In this document: in pieces, positions 16,730 through 27,700 of the stretch
Layout: each line of letters opens with the position of its first letter
Position numbering within the stretch: the first letter of the stretch is position 1
From: Mycolicibacterium sp. ND9-15
Lineage (GTDB): Bacteria; Actinomycetota; Actinomycetes; Mycobacteriales; Mycobacteriaceae
Assembly (NCBI RefSeq): GCF_035918395.1
Contig: NZ_CP142362.1
Span: 3,075,501-3,139,500, forward strand
Length of the DNA: 64,000 bases
Direction of reading: 5' to 3'
Program-made: the position numbers and the translations under genes
Notes under the pieces: generated by a model
What the model was told of the DNA's origin: nothing
The model's database searches: none
The model's input: only the letters and a program-made list of their open reading frames with translations

Positions 16730-16824
16730 AGGCACGGGACCAAACGTGTGACTCTGGCGCTGTGTTGGGACAAGGCACCGTGTTCATCGCTCAAACCGGG
16801 TTTTCTCGCGCAGGCGTTCTCTCG

Positions 16825-16840
16825 CGCAGGTGCGCCTGCG
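16825..16840. terminator. Short GC-rich hairpin between convergent genes
   Basis: CGCAGG-TGCG-CCTGCG forms a 6-bp stem with a 4-nt loop in the 148-bp gap between the reverse transcriptase and the HEPN-like gene, which converge. No T-run follows, as often in mycobacteria. An 11-bp direct repeat TCTCGCGCAGG (16804-16814 and 16820-16830) overlaps it. Confidence 0.3.
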
Positions 16841-16877
16841 AATTCGGCCATAGCGTCCACCCTTGGAACGACTGTGG

Positions 16878-18011
16878 CTACGCGGGCGGCGGATGCGCCG
16901 CCAACCACTCAGTCAGCGCCTGGTCGAGCGCCGCATCCTTGGAGAGGCCGTTGGTATCGGCGATCTTCTCGAACTCGTCTACCAGGCCAGCAGTGGCGTT
17001 GGCCTCTACTCGCTTTCGCTCCTTGACGAAGGGGGGCGGTTTGATTCGTAGCTGCTCTGCGGGGAAGGCGGTCAGCAATTCCAGATAGTTGGCGGGGGTG
17101 GGGATCATCACCTCACCCTTGGTGAACCACTTCAGCACCTTGTTTCGAGCCGAGTTGCGGCAAATGCCACGGTTGTGCACGTAGTCGTGGCGCATGTTCC
17201 GGAGATCACCGAAGTAGTCGATCCGGATGTCGTCTTCGGAGCATCCAAGTGCGGCCGCCAAGGCGGGGCGGTAGTACTCCTCCCACTCGGTGAAGAATTC
17301 CACGACAGCTTGGGCGGCGAACTGTTTCATCAGCGGTGGCTGGTCGGCTGGGTCCGGCTGGAGGACCTCGTCCCAACTTGTGGCGGGCCCCAGATCGACG
17401 ATGGCGGCGAAGTCAGCCAGGCTGATTGTCTTAGCAGATGGCGCGTCAGTGAGCTTCGACGTTGCGAAGTCGAAATACTTGGCGGCCCGGTCTTCACCGC
17501 GAGAGATGGCCCTGGCGCGTTCGCCAATTTCTTGGTCGATCAGACTCATCGGCCCGACATGACTGGTGCCCGCGACGAGCAGCGTGATCTTCAGCGCCCG
17601 TTCCATATCGCTGATGATCTCGTCCGCGGTGTGGGGGGTCATCGCCTCGATGTTCAACTGGCCCTTCGCTTCTGCGACCACCTCAAGGAAGTGATCGATT
17701 TGCGGAATTAGGTCGCTCTTGCGATCGAAAGATCGGATGGCATCAGCTACGGGTTGAAGTATGGCGAGCAGCTCCGGCTCTTCCGGTCGGCCCGCAAGCC
17801 AGACACTTGCGAACGGCGATGTGAGAGCGCCGACGACGACAGAGAACATGTTCGGGGCGGCTGCAGCAGCAGCCCCCTCGGCGCTGGCCCGTCGCGTAAG
17901 ACGCATGCTAGGGGTGTTGTTCATTCGCTCGACATCGTCGAGTACCTTGTTCCACTTCTGGATCGATGACTCACTCGCCACACTAGATACGGTATCGGGC
18001 ACTGCCGACAT
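16878..18011 (-). CDS. HEPN-like protein, last gene of the six-gene defence operon
   Basis: 377 residues from ATG 18011. Mostly helical with no motif in the first 260 residues; near the C terminus 'FGDLRNMRHDYVHNRGICRN' holds R274-x4-H279, the active pattern of HEPN ribonucleases. An Ala-rich stretch (EGAAAAAAPNM) lies near residue 50. The start shares one base with the stop of the AlbA_2-type gene upstream (TGATG), so it was made as part of that operon; the stops inside that upstream gene may now reduce coupled translation. Ribonuclease activity is an inference from the motif. No longer homologue is recognised. Confidence 0.72.
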   Translation of the reverse strand: MSAVPDTVSSVASESSIQKWNKVLDDVERMNNTPSMRLTRRASAEGAAAAAAPNMFSVVVGALTSPFASVWLAGRPEEPELLAILQPVADAIRSFDRKSDLIPQIDHFLEVVAEAKGQLNIEAMTPHTADEIISDMERALKITLLVAGTSHVGPMSLIDQEIGERARAISRGEDRAAKYFDFATSKLTDAPSAKTISLADFAAIVDLGPATSWDEVLQPDPADQPPLMKQFAAQAVVEFFTEWEEYYRPALAAALGCSEDDIRIDYFGDLRNMRHDYVHNRGICRNSARNKVLKWFTKGEVMIPTPANYLELLTAFPAEQLRIKPPPFVKERKRVEANATAGLVDEFEKIADTNGLSKDAALDQALTEWLAAHPPPA

Positions 18012-18604
18012 CAAATGTTCTTCGCCCAAGCCTCTCTGCCAGCTTCGCTGAACAACGTATCCAGTGCGTCCTTCGCGTGGCGGCGCTGATCGAACCGAGC
18101 GCGGTACATCGCCTCGATCTGTCGTTCCTTCATCCAGACCGTGTCTGACTCGTTACGGACGGGCGCGGCGAAGTAGTCGTTCTTCTAGATGAGATGCGGA
18201 CCGTCAACGCGCTCGCGAGCACCTCAACCAACGATAGCCCGATTCCCCTCGGTGCCCAGCCGGAGCACGTTCAGGCCGAATACAGGCGGAGTAATAGCGG
18301 TGATTGCGGCGCCGCCCAAGGAAGGGTCGTGTACCTCGTCTAGCTCACCCAAATCGACTCTCTCGGTTGCTGACTTCTGAACCTCACGAACGCCGTAGAC
18401 GATCACGCCGGCGCCGCTGTTAGCCATCGCCGCTACGTCTTTCGGGAAATCGGTCTGGGATAGTCCCTTCGCCGGAGGTAACTCAGACTTCCAGTCCGGG
18501 CCATCGGTTTCCATCACACCGGCCGCGACGGCGTCGTTGAATAGTTCGTCAGCCAATGGTCCGGGCGCAACTCCGAGAGCACGGTGGAGTTCTGTGAAGC
18601 TCAT
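18011..18604 (-). pseudogene. AlbA_2/Schlafen-type ATP-binding domain gene, broken by in-frame stops
   Basis: The frame opens at ATG 18604 and encodes an AlbA_2 (Schlafen AAA_4) domain: WKSELP near residue 38, 'DVAAMANSGAGVIVYGVRE' near 56-74, which are the family's ExK and A-N-GG-hiG motifs. It is stopped by TGA at codon 127 (18224-18226) and by TAG at codon 140 (18185-18187), yet the same frame then reads KNDYFAAPVRNESDTVWMKE and continues open to TGA 18011. This tail is the normal end of the family; HLI-stop-KNDYF where relatives have HLIYKNDYF points to TAC changed to TAG. Between the two stops the +1 frame reads LVEVLAS, suggesting a pair of small indels. Its ATG overlaps the DUF499 stop by 4 bp. 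Confidence 0.8.
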
Positions 18605-21600
18605 GTCTCCTCGAAGCCCGACTGATCAAACTTCAGCGTCTGAGCGTTCTCGGAGACGGTGCGGATCTTGCTTTCGTTGAAGCCGGCCGCGTCAATTGCT
18701 TCGATTTCGATCTTCACCACCAGCTTCGTTCCGCTGTCACGGAGGTGGGCAATGATCTCCTCTGCGACGTTCTTGAAGTCGAGTGCGATCTTGTCGGCGC
18801 TGAGCGTCTTGACTCCGTAGAAGCGGGTCTTCGGCGGAGGGAACGCGATGTCAACCGATGGCTTCGGCGGCGTATCCGGGCCAACGACCGGCGTGCCCAT
18901 GCCGCCGAGGCCCTCCGCGGGTGGGGGAGGTACTTCGGTTTCGCGTTGCTTGACGGCGACATCGGGTCGTACCAGTAGCAGGGAGTCGGTCGCCGCGGGC
19001 GCGGCGCCCTTATCGTCGGGCGTCCAGAGCCCGATGTAGCGACCAGCCGCCTCATCGAAGCCTGTCCCCAGCGCGAAGGCGTCAGTCTGCCAGATCATCG
19101 GCATGTCGACGATGCCCTCGTCGAGCACCCGCCGGTCGCGCAGCCGCGGCATGTACGGGTACCGGCTGTACAGTTGCCACAGCGCTCCGAGGGCGACGTG
19201 GCCGTCCTTCCAAATCTGGGGCACCTTGCCGATCGCGAGTCGGATGGTCGCCGCCGCCTGCCGGATCGACAGGTCGCCGTCGCTGCCGAGCCGACGTGAA
19301 ACCCGGTCGGCCAGGGAAGGGGACTGCCCCTCGACTTTGGTCTCGCGGATGATGAAGGGTGCGCTCGGATCGGGTTGGGCGGGTACCAACGCCCATGTGA
19401 ATGTCTGCAGCAGACGAGAATTCACAGTCCCGTCGGCCTGCGTCTGACGTTGTGTCGCCTGGTTCTTCTGGTTTTGCGTCAGGTCGAGATCGGCCTCGTT
19501 GGCCAGGACATGAGTCCAGCCGAGGTAGTCGCGCACCGCGAAGTCGAGCTCGCCTAAGCGGGTCTCGTCGGCGGCCAGGTAGACCAGCATGTTGCGGTTG
19601 GCCCGGTTCGCGGTTCCGCGGTACTCGGTGGCCTGTTGGGCGAATTCTTTTGCAGGAGAATCGGATCCCCGCTTGTGAGCCACCTTCGGGTGCAGGATAA
19701 CTAGTCGTGCTTCGTCCGTATCGGGGATGTCGGCGTTGGATTCCGGGCACACGTGCACGCCGGCGAAATCGCCGCTGGTCTTGGCTTGACCCTGTAAACG
19801 CCGCACGATCTCTGCCCACACATCCTCTTTGTGTAGACGCTCGGCCTGGTCCTTGGCAGTACGGGTGATGTTGGCCTGCAGGTCGTACCAGTACTTGCCC
19901 GAGCCAGAGTAGAAGTAGGTCGCGCGGTCGCCGAGTTGGGTGAGCGCCGAGTGGAAGTTCCCCGGCACATCGCCCGGCACGGCGGTGCCCAGGAACACCC
20001 GCTGCGTTTCCAAGCCCTTGTGCGCCGAACCGATGGTCGGCGCCGCTCCGAAAAACACGGTGCGCGCAAGACGTTTCGTCAGTGAGCGTTGCCCATATAG
20101 CGGCTTCGCCGTATCGATGCGCGCGGGTTCGGAGTTGGGGCCGTCGACGTCGGCGTCGATGATCGCCTTCCAGGAGTCCTGCAGATACTGCGTGAGTTCG
20201 GAATTCACGCTCGCGGTGGCCAGCGGGATGGAGCCGGGCATGATCAGTGGTGAAGCGTCTTCGCCCGCCCACAGGGCATGGATCACCGTGCTCATCAGCC
20301 GCAGCACGCCGCGGGTGCGCTGGAACCGCTCCAGCGACGACCACTCTTCGTAGAGCCGGTCGAACAGCTCGGGGTGGATTGGATAGGTCCGCTTGATCCG
20401 CTCTTCGTATGCCGTGTCGCGGGATTCGCGGGGGAAGTCGTCGCCGTACTTGCGATACATCTCCACGTATCCTCGGGCGGTGGCGCCGATCGACGCTAGC
20501 GCGGCGGCGTCGGGTTGCTTGAAGAGTCGCTGCTTGACGATCTGGTAGGCCTCGGCCGAGGACGCGGGCCGCCATTGGTCGGCGACGCGACGCACGACGT
20601 TCTGCAGCCGCTTGAGCGCCTCCAAGCCGTGCGCGCCACCGACCTCCTCGGCATTGCCGGCGACGATCTTGTCGGGATCGTCGCCGCTCTCCGAGGCCGG
20701 AATCGAGATCACCAGCAGCACGCCCGAAGTGCCCTTGGCGGCCTCCGTCAGCGACTGCGCGAAAGTGAACTGGTCGTCGAACGTGCCGCCGGCCAGGTCG
20801 TCACGGCCCACCAGTGACCGGGCGTAGGCCACCCACTCGTCGATCAAGATGACCGCCGGGGAGTATGTGGCTAGCAGTTCGTGTAGCGCCTTGCCGGGAT
20901 GCGTGCGGTCGGCATCGGCCTTGGCCACCAACGCATATGCCTTCGGTCCGCCAAGCTGCCAAGCGAGCTCGCCCCACATGGTATTGACGTGCGTGCCGTC
21001 GTCGTGCACGACACCGGACGGGCTGAAGTGATTGCCCACAATGGCGACCCGGCTGACCGTTGCGCCGGTGTAGCCGTTCGCCGTCAGCAGATCCTGGGTG
21101 TCCTGTGGGAACTGGCCGACGGGAAGACCGGAGGCGACGTGCCACAGCGCGAGCATCGAGTGGGTCTTGCCGCCACCAAAGTTGGTCTGCAAGTTGATCA
21201 CCGGCGGCGCGTTGTCGTCGCCGGTGAGCCGGCGCACGGCGCGGCCGATCAGGTCAACGAGGCCCTCAGTCAGATACGTGCGTTTGAAGAACTCGACGGG
21301 GTCGGCGTAGTCGGCGTCCTGCTCGCCGCCGAAGGCGACCTTGTATAGGTCGGCGGCGAACTCCGATGCGGCGAAGTTGCCGGTCGCGACGTCGTCGTGC
21401 GGTGGCAGGACCTCACGCCAGGGCTTAAGGCCGGAGGACTCAGGATTGTCGACGGCGGCCTTGAGGACCTTCTTGTCGTCCTTGTCGGCTGTGACCCGCC
21501 TTAGGTTCAGCCGGATGCTGCGGACTTCGTCGGCCACACTCGCTGCGCCGACGAGCTTCAGCAGCCGCTCCCCGGTGTCCAGGGCACGGTAGGCGTCGTC

Positions 21601-21951
21601 GTCGGAGAAAGTGCTGCCGTGGTGGGCCCAGGTGTTGCGCACCTCCCGCAGCTCGATCGCATACGACTTACCCGCTTTACCCAGCGCCTCATCGAACGGA
21701 TACCAGCCCTTGCGGTAACCGCCGGTGATGTTGGCCTCGGTGAGCATGCGGAACTGAACCTGCGGGTCCAGCGGCTCGTAGGTCTTGGTCGAGGGGACAC
21801 CGTTCTTGAGGTCCTTGCCCTGGACGAGTTTCGTCCAATCCGCGCCCAGCGATGGATTCCCTTGGCCGACAATCGATGCGATGAAGTCATCGATGGCGGG
21901 TGCCATCGCGACGAACATTCTGTCTATACGTTCTCGGTTGCTGAGTGCCAT
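18601..21951 (-). CDS. DUF499 ATPase with N-terminal Swt1-type HEPN domain
   Basis: 1116 residues. N-terminal HEPN_Swt1-like domain (about 1-140) with 'ELREVRNTWAHHG', an R105-x4-H110 motif typical of HEPN RNases. The P-loop ATPase follows: Walker A 'NFGGGKTHSMLALW' at about 257-270, Walker B 'VILIDEWVAYARSL' near residue 365, and a long helical region typical of DUF499 (the family that includes BrxC/PglY of BREX as I recall). C-terminal ~200 residues include a Pro/Gly-rich linker (PPPPAEGLGGMG) and an alpha/beta end. It starts 1 bp after the methyltransferase stop. Expected to act as a large ATP-driven or RNA-guarding component of the restriction-like system. Confidence 0.88.
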   Translation of the reverse strand: MALSNRERIDRMFVAMAPAIDDFIASIVGQGNPSLGADWTKLVQGKDLKNGVPSTKTYEPLDPQVQFRMLTEANITGGYRKGWYPFDEALGKAGKSYAIELREVRNTWAHHGSTFSDDDAYRALDTGERLLKLVGAASVADEVRSIRLNLRRVTADKDDKKVLKAAVDNPESSGLKPWREVLPPHDDVATGNFAASEFAADLYKVAFGGEQDADYADPVEFFKRTYLTEGLVDLIGRAVRRLTGDDNAPPVINLQTNFGGGKTHSMLALWHVASGLPVGQFPQDTQDLLTANGYTGATVSRVAIVGNHFSPSGVVHDDGTHVNTMWGELAWQLGGPKAYALVAKADADRTHPGKALHELLATYSPAVILIDEWVAYARSLVGRDDLAGGTFDDQFTFAQSLTEAAKGTSGVLLVISIPASESGDDPDKIVAGNAEEVGGAHGLEALKRLQNVVRRVADQWRPASSAEAYQIVKQRLFKQPDAAALASIGATARGYVEMYRKYGDDFPRESRDTAYEERIKRTYPIHPELFDRLYEEWSSLERFQRTRGVLRLMSTVIHALWAGEDASPLIMPGSIPLATASVNSELTQYLQDSWKAIIDADVDGPNSEPARIDTAKPLYGQRSLTKRLARTVFFGAAPTIGSAHKGLETQRVFLGTAVPGDVPGNFHSALTQLGDRATYFYSGSGKYWYDLQANITRTAKDQAERLHKEDVWAEIVRRLQGQAKTSGDFAGVHVCPESNADIPDTDEARLVILHPKVAHKRGSDSPAKEFAQQATEYRGTANRANRNMLVYLAADETRLGELDFAVRDYLGWTHVLANEADLDLTQNQKNQATQRQTQADGTVNSRLLQTFTWALVPAQPDPSAPFIIRETKVEGQSPSLADRVSRRLGSDGDLSIRQAAATIRLAIGKVPQIWKDGHVALGALWQLYSRYPYMPRLRDRRVLDEGIVDMPMIWQTDAFALGTGFDEAAGRYIGLWTPDDKGAAPAATDSLLLVRPDVAVKQRETEVPPPPAEGLGGMGTPVVGPDTPPKPSVDIAFPPPKTRFYGVKTLSADKIALDFKNVAEEIIAHLRDSGTKLVVKIEIEAIDAAGFNESKIRTVSENAQTLKFDQSGFEET

Positions 21952-21952
21952 G

Positions 21953-24742
21953 TCAGTCGGCGTCTTCCTCGAAATCGAATGAGGTCTGAGAGGTTGTTCT
22001 TGGCTTTTCAGAACGCGCGGCGTCGAATATCTCGGGCCAGCTGGTCACCAGGTTGTTGAAACTCAACGCGTCCTTGGTCCACCCGTTGCCCTCCGCGATA
22101 CGGAAAAGCAGATGCGCAAGCTCCTTGACGAGGTCGGCCTCGATTGCACGGTCCTCACGGCTCAGAGCCGACCGCAGGAAGTCGCCGGCGGCCGCGATGC
22201 CATCCTGCTCAAGAATTCGGATCAGGTGATGCAGGCCTTCCCAGCTGCTGGTGTGCCGGTCGGCGACGACGTCGTACCCTGCGCCAAGGTCTGCCGGCTT
22301 GATCAACGCAACGTTCCCGGCACGGGACGTTAGAATCCCGTCTCGTTCCATGGTGTCGACACTCGTGTTCCTGGCGCGCGCAAGGTTATCGGCATCGCCG
22401 AATTTGCCTGTGCTGTAACCGTGTTGGCGGTACCATGCGATCGCGAAGCGAGATGTCGAGTCGAAGTCGCCCTCCTGCTCGTTAAGTACCTGGTCGAGGA
22501 TTTCGTTGATACGCGCGAGTGCGGAGCGGACGGTCATCTTCGAACCATCGGGTTCGAGGACCCCGTCGTATCGACTGAACACAGCCATACCTGGGCCGAT
22601 TGCAGCCTGGGGTAGGTCCACCGGAGCGATCATGCCCTGCTCCAGCTTGCGCAGCGCGGCAGGCAGTTCCGATTCGAGTGAAGCAATGAAGCCCCGGCGG
22701 TCAGTGGTCGCCGAACCTTCTGGGCGTGGACGGAGGGATAAGACGATGGAGGAGGCGAGAGCATTGGTCCCGACGCTGATCATTCGCCCACCTCGTTCGC
22801 TGCGGCTGGGCCACGTGGACGTAATCTCCCAGCCAGATCGGATCATGCCCTCAAGCAGGGTTTCCCAGCCTGTTGATGCTGCGCCGGAGTCGTCTGATTC
22901 GCTCTGCTTGAACGCGTACCAGACCGTGATCGGGAAGTCGTCCGGCGTGAATTCGCGCGCACGCGCGAATACTGAGCGGAAGCCGTCTTCAAAGAACTGC
23001 CGAGCACCGTTCTTGCCGTTGTGGCGGTACGGGTTTGCGACGAGTTCTTCGGCCTTCGGAACCAGCATCGTTGACAGAAGTTTTGGGTGGACTGGGCGGA
23101 GACTTCGACGCAACCAAACGTAAAAGAAGTCGGACAGATCCGAGTAGCCGATGTTGTCGTAGTAGGGCGGGTCAGTGCTTACGACGAAACCACTGTATGG
23201 GCGTGAGCTCGCGTCGGCTTGCCCCACTACGGCGCCGTTGTGCGGGACAAGCGCGTCCAACACACGGCCGATCCCGCGCAGCATGAAGGCGAAGTTTCCC
23301 GAGGCATCTGAGAATGGGTTGGCTTCCGCGAAATCCCATGTCATTGGAATTGCTTGTCGTGCGAACGTATTTCGGATGCCCTCATTCTTGGGGTCGGGCA
23401 TCCAGGTGGAAACAGTCGACCCATAGTCAGCGAGACGACTTACCGCGAAACCCAGATACGTCGCGACGGCGTCTGCGTAGTCGGATGATCCGCCGTCGGT
23501 GAGCACGCGATCGCGGGCCTCGGCGACCAGGTCGCTGAATGTCGTGAGCGCGACGAGCTGACGGTTGGTGAAAAGGTCTGAGAACTTCGTCAGGCCATAA
23601 GCAGGCGGCGAGAACCACCGAGGGTTATCGGCGATTTCGCCTGACACGATGTCATCGGGGGCTTCGACGTCGGCCGCCTCAACGTGGGCGACTTCAGGCT
23701 CAAGGTATACGCGTTGTCTGTTTCCTTCGGCGACAATTGCCAGCAACGCATTGCCCATGCGCTGGGCTTTGCCCTCCGATCGGATGTAGTCGACAGATGC
23801 GAGGCTGTTGCAAGCAGGACACAGCCCGCCCTGTCGGCCGGACATGGTGCCGTCGGTTGCGGGGCCGCGCTTGTCGTGTCCGATATCGAACCGGAGCCGC
23901 TGACCAGATGGGTGTGATGAATCGGCTACGACCCGCGGGACGGCGTACGCCTCTTTGCCCTTCTTCTTGCCGAGCCACCAGCTGCGCACCAGCGGCATTT
24001 CGATCCCGCAGGCTGGGTTGGGACAAGTCACCGTGCGTGCCCAAATCCATGCAATGACAGTCGCCTTTGATCCGTCGGGCAGTGTGGCCTTCGGGTACAA
24101 GTGGCCGATGCGTTTCTCAGCCTCGTCACGCATCCAGGCCCCGTAGGTGCGAACATCAGCTGCGAGCCCCTCGGCGCCCTTCCAGTCGCGGATCTCCGAT
24201 TCCGCAAGTCCCGGGAACACCGGTGACTGGTCTCGGAACTTCGGTGGAATCTCGATCAGTGCCTTGTTAATCAACACCGCAACCGGATTCAGGTCCGAGG
24301 CGTGGGCCTCAAGCCCGAGCCGTTGCGCTTCGAGCGGGATGGTGCCGCCACCGGCGAACGGGTCGAGGATCGGCGGAGGGTTGCCGTTGGTCGACTTGAG
24401 AATCTCGGCATGCGCCTGGGCGAGGAGCTTCTCGTCACGGATGTTCTCCCACACCACAAGTCGCTCGATCAGCGTGTGCAGCCGGTCTCGTTCCTTGCGC
24501 TGCAGCTCCTCGGTGGGGAACTCGTCCGGACGCGACGAGGGGTCATCGACGAGCTGGGCGAAGAGGACGGCCCGCGCGGCGGCGAGCGGCCGTCGCGCCC
24601 ACCACAGGTGGAGGGTCGATGGGTGGCCGTGCCGAATCGACTTCTCTCGTGCGGATTCCCGGTTGATCGCCTCCAAAGGAAGCGCAACTTCGATCAGTTT
24701 GCGTTTGCGGATCGGCTCGACTGCCACGTCGCCATCGGTCAT
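21953..24742 (-). CDS. DUF1156 DNA (adenine) methyltransferase
   Basis: 929 residues. N-terminal DUF1156 domain 'RKLIEVALPLEAINRES' to 'STLHLWWARRPLAAARAVL' (about 13-60); SAM-binding motif I DPFAGGGT at 127-134; a zinc-ribbon insert with CPNPAC (240-245) and CPAC (308-311); catalytic motif IV 'STDPPYYDNIGYSDLSDFFY' at about 522-541. Motif I before DPPY is the gamma-type order; N6-adenine methylation of host DNA is the expected role (self-marking). Start ATG 24742 shares a base with the helicase stop (TGATG). The size and zinc insert are usual for DUF1156 enzymes paired with DUF499 proteins. Confidence 0.9.
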   Translation of the reverse strand: MTDGDVAVEPIRKRKLIEVALPLEAINRESAREKSIRHGHPSTLHLWWARRPLAAARAVLFAQLVDDPSSRPDEFPTEELQRKERDRLHTLIERLVVWENIRDEKLLAQAHAEILKSTNGNPPPILDPFAGGGTIPLEAQRLGLEAHASDLNPVAVLINKALIEIPPKFRDQSPVFPGLAESEIRDWKGAEGLAADVRTYGAWMRDEAEKRIGHLYPKATLPDGSKATVIAWIWARTVTCPNPACGIEMPLVRSWWLGKKKGKEAYAVPRVVADSSHPSGQRLRFDIGHDKRGPATDGTMSGRQGGLCPACNSLASVDYIRSEGKAQRMGNALLAIVAEGNRQRVYLEPEVAHVEAADVEAPDDIVSGEIADNPRWFSPPAYGLTKFSDLFTNRQLVALTTFSDLVAEARDRVLTDGGSSDYADAVATYLGFAVSRLADYGSTVSTWMPDPKNEGIRNTFARQAIPMTWDFAEANPFSDASGNFAFMLRGIGRVLDALVPHNGAVVGQADASSRPYSGFVVSTDPPYYDNIGYSDLSDFFYVWLRRSLRPVHPKLLSTMLVPKAEELVANPYRHNGKNGARQFFEDGFRSVFARAREFTPDDFPITVWYAFKQSESDDSGAASTGWETLLEGMIRSGWEITSTWPSRSERGGRMISVGTNALASSIVLSLRPRPEGSATTDRRGFIASLESELPAALRKLEQGMIAPVDLPQAAIGPGMAVFSRYDGVLEPDGSKMTVRSALARINEILDQVLNEQEGDFDSTSRFAIAWYRQHGYSTGKFGDADNLARARNTSVDTMERDGILTSRAGNVALIKPADLGAGYDVVADRHTSSWEGLHHLIRILEQDGIAAAGDFLRSALSREDRAIEADLVKELAHLLFRIAEGNGWTKDALSFNNLVTSWPEIFDAARSEKPRTTSQTSFDFEEDAD

Positions 24743-27700
24743 CAGAACGGATTCACTCCCTTTGCCCACATCTTCGCCCAGTCACCACGTATACCGGTGG
24801 AATCGAAATCGCCCAGATCGGTTGTCGCGAACGGATTATCGAGATACCGCACCTCGTCGTGTTGCGGCCCGCGCGGGTCGACCGTCACTAGAGCGAGTCG
24901 GTATCGCGGCACCGTGTTCTTACCGACCATCACTTCGTTGTGGGTAACGAAGAAGTCCTTGGCCCCGTCGATGCGCGCCTTGACTTCGATGCGGTAGGTG
25001 TCGCCGTTGGGCGCGTGAGACAGGATGTCAAACCCCTTGTTAGTGAAGGCCTGTTCCACCGGTGTGCGACCAAGTTCGCGCTCGCGTGCGAGCACCAGGT
25101 CCACGCCGCGGCGTTCGACGTCCTTGGTTTCCTTCGCGTGGATCGGCGCCGTCGGCGGCAGGTCGGCTTCGAGCATTCCGATCGGCAGGACGAGCGCTGC
25201 GGTGAGGATGCGCGGCGGCTTGGTCGACATCAGCGCCTGCTGGTCGAGTGTCTCCAACCGTCTGCGCAGCCGGGCGTCGAGGTCGACGGCCTTGCGGTTG
25301 AGGCTTTCCGCGGACTCCTTGGGCTTGTCGCCGGCCTGCTCCTTCTCGGCGGCGACCGCAGCGTCCAACAGCAGTCGATCGCGTTCGTGCTCAAGGCGTT
25401 TGGTCACCAGCTCGCGGGTCTTGGCCAGTTCGGCGGCGCGTCGCGGCTGTACCTCGGCAAGGTATTCCGGCAGTTGGTTGGCGATGATCCAACTGATCGC
25501 CCGGTCCTCTGCCTCGGCCAGCCACGGCAACTGGCGGGCCGCTGCGACCGCAGGCACATCGGGGGCCGCCACACAGTCAAGGTAGGGTGCAGGCCCCGCG
25601 GAGGTCACGGTGCCGAAGCTGTCGACGTAGGCATATCCGAATCGGCGCGACACCGTGGCGCCGGTCGCGTCGGCAACCTCCTCCACCACGCCGACCAAAA
25701 GGTGTGGTTCCTCCAGCGTGGAAGACACCAACACGGTGCCGCTGTTCAGGGCGCCGCCGTGGCGGCGGATGGCCTCGTCGATCACCGCATCGTGCAACGG
25801 GTGCCCCGGCGCCAACAGGTCGGCACGCACCAACTCGTCGGAGTGGACCTGGCTGAGGTCGAAGGTGACGCGGTCGTACTTGGTGGCGATCGGCCCGACG
25901 TTGCCCGCCCGGATCGGCGCCGGGACGTTGGCGATTTCGTAGCGGCCCTGCTCGCGTTTGGCGATCCGCCCGCCCAGCCGGGTGAACGCCGCCTTGAACG
26001 CCAACTCGATGTAGTGCGGCTGCAGGCGCCGGGCTCGCGCCTCGTCCATCGCCGCGCGTAGCTTCGCCAGGTCGGCCTCGGCGAGATGCTCTGCGGCGAG
26101 GGAGCGTTCCTCGAGCAGCTGCGTCAAACCTTCGGACACCTGGCCGTCGATGATCTCGTGCATCTTGGCTTTCACTTCGGGCTGATCACCGTAGCGGATG
26201 GCCTCCAGCAGCAGGTCCCGCAGTGAGGTTTCGGTGAACGCTTCGCCGAGCACGTCGAACACCTTGCCGCCGTATGCTTTTCGCTGTTCTTCGACCTTGA
26301 TCAGCAGCCGGACGAACACGTCGCCTTCGCGGGTGTTGCTGGCCACCAGGTTCCACAACCGGCAGACCTCTTCTTGGCCGATGCGGTGGATGCGTCCGAA
26401 CCGTTGCTCGATCCGGTTAGGGTTCCACGGCAGGTCGTAGTTGACCATCAGGTGAGCGGCCTGCAGGTTCAGACCCTCGCCGGCGGCATCGGTGGCCAGC
26501 AGGATCTGACAGCCGCGGTTCTTGGTGAATTCCTCGGTGATCACGCGACGTTCGAGCCGGCGCACTCCGCCGTGGATAGCCTGCACCGCATCCGGCTTGC
26601 CCAGCAGCGAGCGGATCCGAGCGGTCAGGTAGTCCAGGGTGTCGCGGTGCTCGGTGAAGATGATGAACTTCCGCGGTACCCCATCCTTGTTGGTGGTCAG
26701 CGCGTTGTCCTGCAGGATCGTGCTCAGCTCGGTCCACTTGCGGTCGGTGCCCGCGTCGCGGACCTGCTTGGCGACTTTCGTCAGCTCCGCGAGTTCCAGC
26801 AGCTCGGCGTCGAGTTCCTCGACGGTCTGTGCGGCGGTGGCGGCGTCGAGCAGTTCTTCCTCGATGTCCTCGATTTCCTCGGCGTTGTACTCGTCGGCGT
26901 CTAGGGCGCCGACGTCGATGCTGGGCTCCTTCTCGACGTAGGTGCCGTTGAGGATCTCCTGCTTCTTGCGCTCCAGGCGTTCGGTGCGGCGGACCAGGCT
27001 GCGGTAGATGGCCTCCGGGCTGGACGCCAGTCGGCGTTGCAGCACGGTCAGGGCGAAGCCGACCGTGTTCTTGCGCTTGCCGCCGATCTTGTCGGCGCGG
27101 TTCATGCCTTCGCGCACGTACGCGGTGACCTGTTCGTAGAGGTCGTACTCCAGCGCGGTCAGCTCGTAAGGGACGGTCTCGGCGATGCGCTCGGGGAAAA
27201 GCTTCTTGCCCTCGAACGTGAGCAGTTCTTCCTTGACCATGCGGCGCATGATGCCGCTGGTGTCGGCGGTCTTCTTGTGCTTGCCCTCGAACCGGTCGCG
27301 GTCCAGCAGGGTCAGGAACAACTGGAAGTCCTCCCCCTTGCCGGAGTGCGGGGTGGCCGTCATCAACAGCAGGTGGCGCGCGATGGAGCCCAGCAGTTCG
27401 CCGAGCAGGAAGCGCTTGGTCTTCTCCAGCTTGGCGCCGAAGTAGTGCGCCCCCATGCGGTGGGCCTCGTCGACGATCACCAAATCCCACTCGGTGTCCT
27501 TGAGCTGGGCTTGCAGCTCCTCGTTGCGGGACAGCTGATCCATGCGGGCGATCAGCAGCGGGTTGGTCTCGAACACGTTGAGGTTCACGTTGGCGTCGAT
27601 GAGCTGATTGGTGAGCAGGTCAAACCGCAGCCCGAACTTGAAGAACAGTTCGTCCTGCCACTGCTCGACCAGTCCGCCCGGCGCGACGATGAGGCACTGC

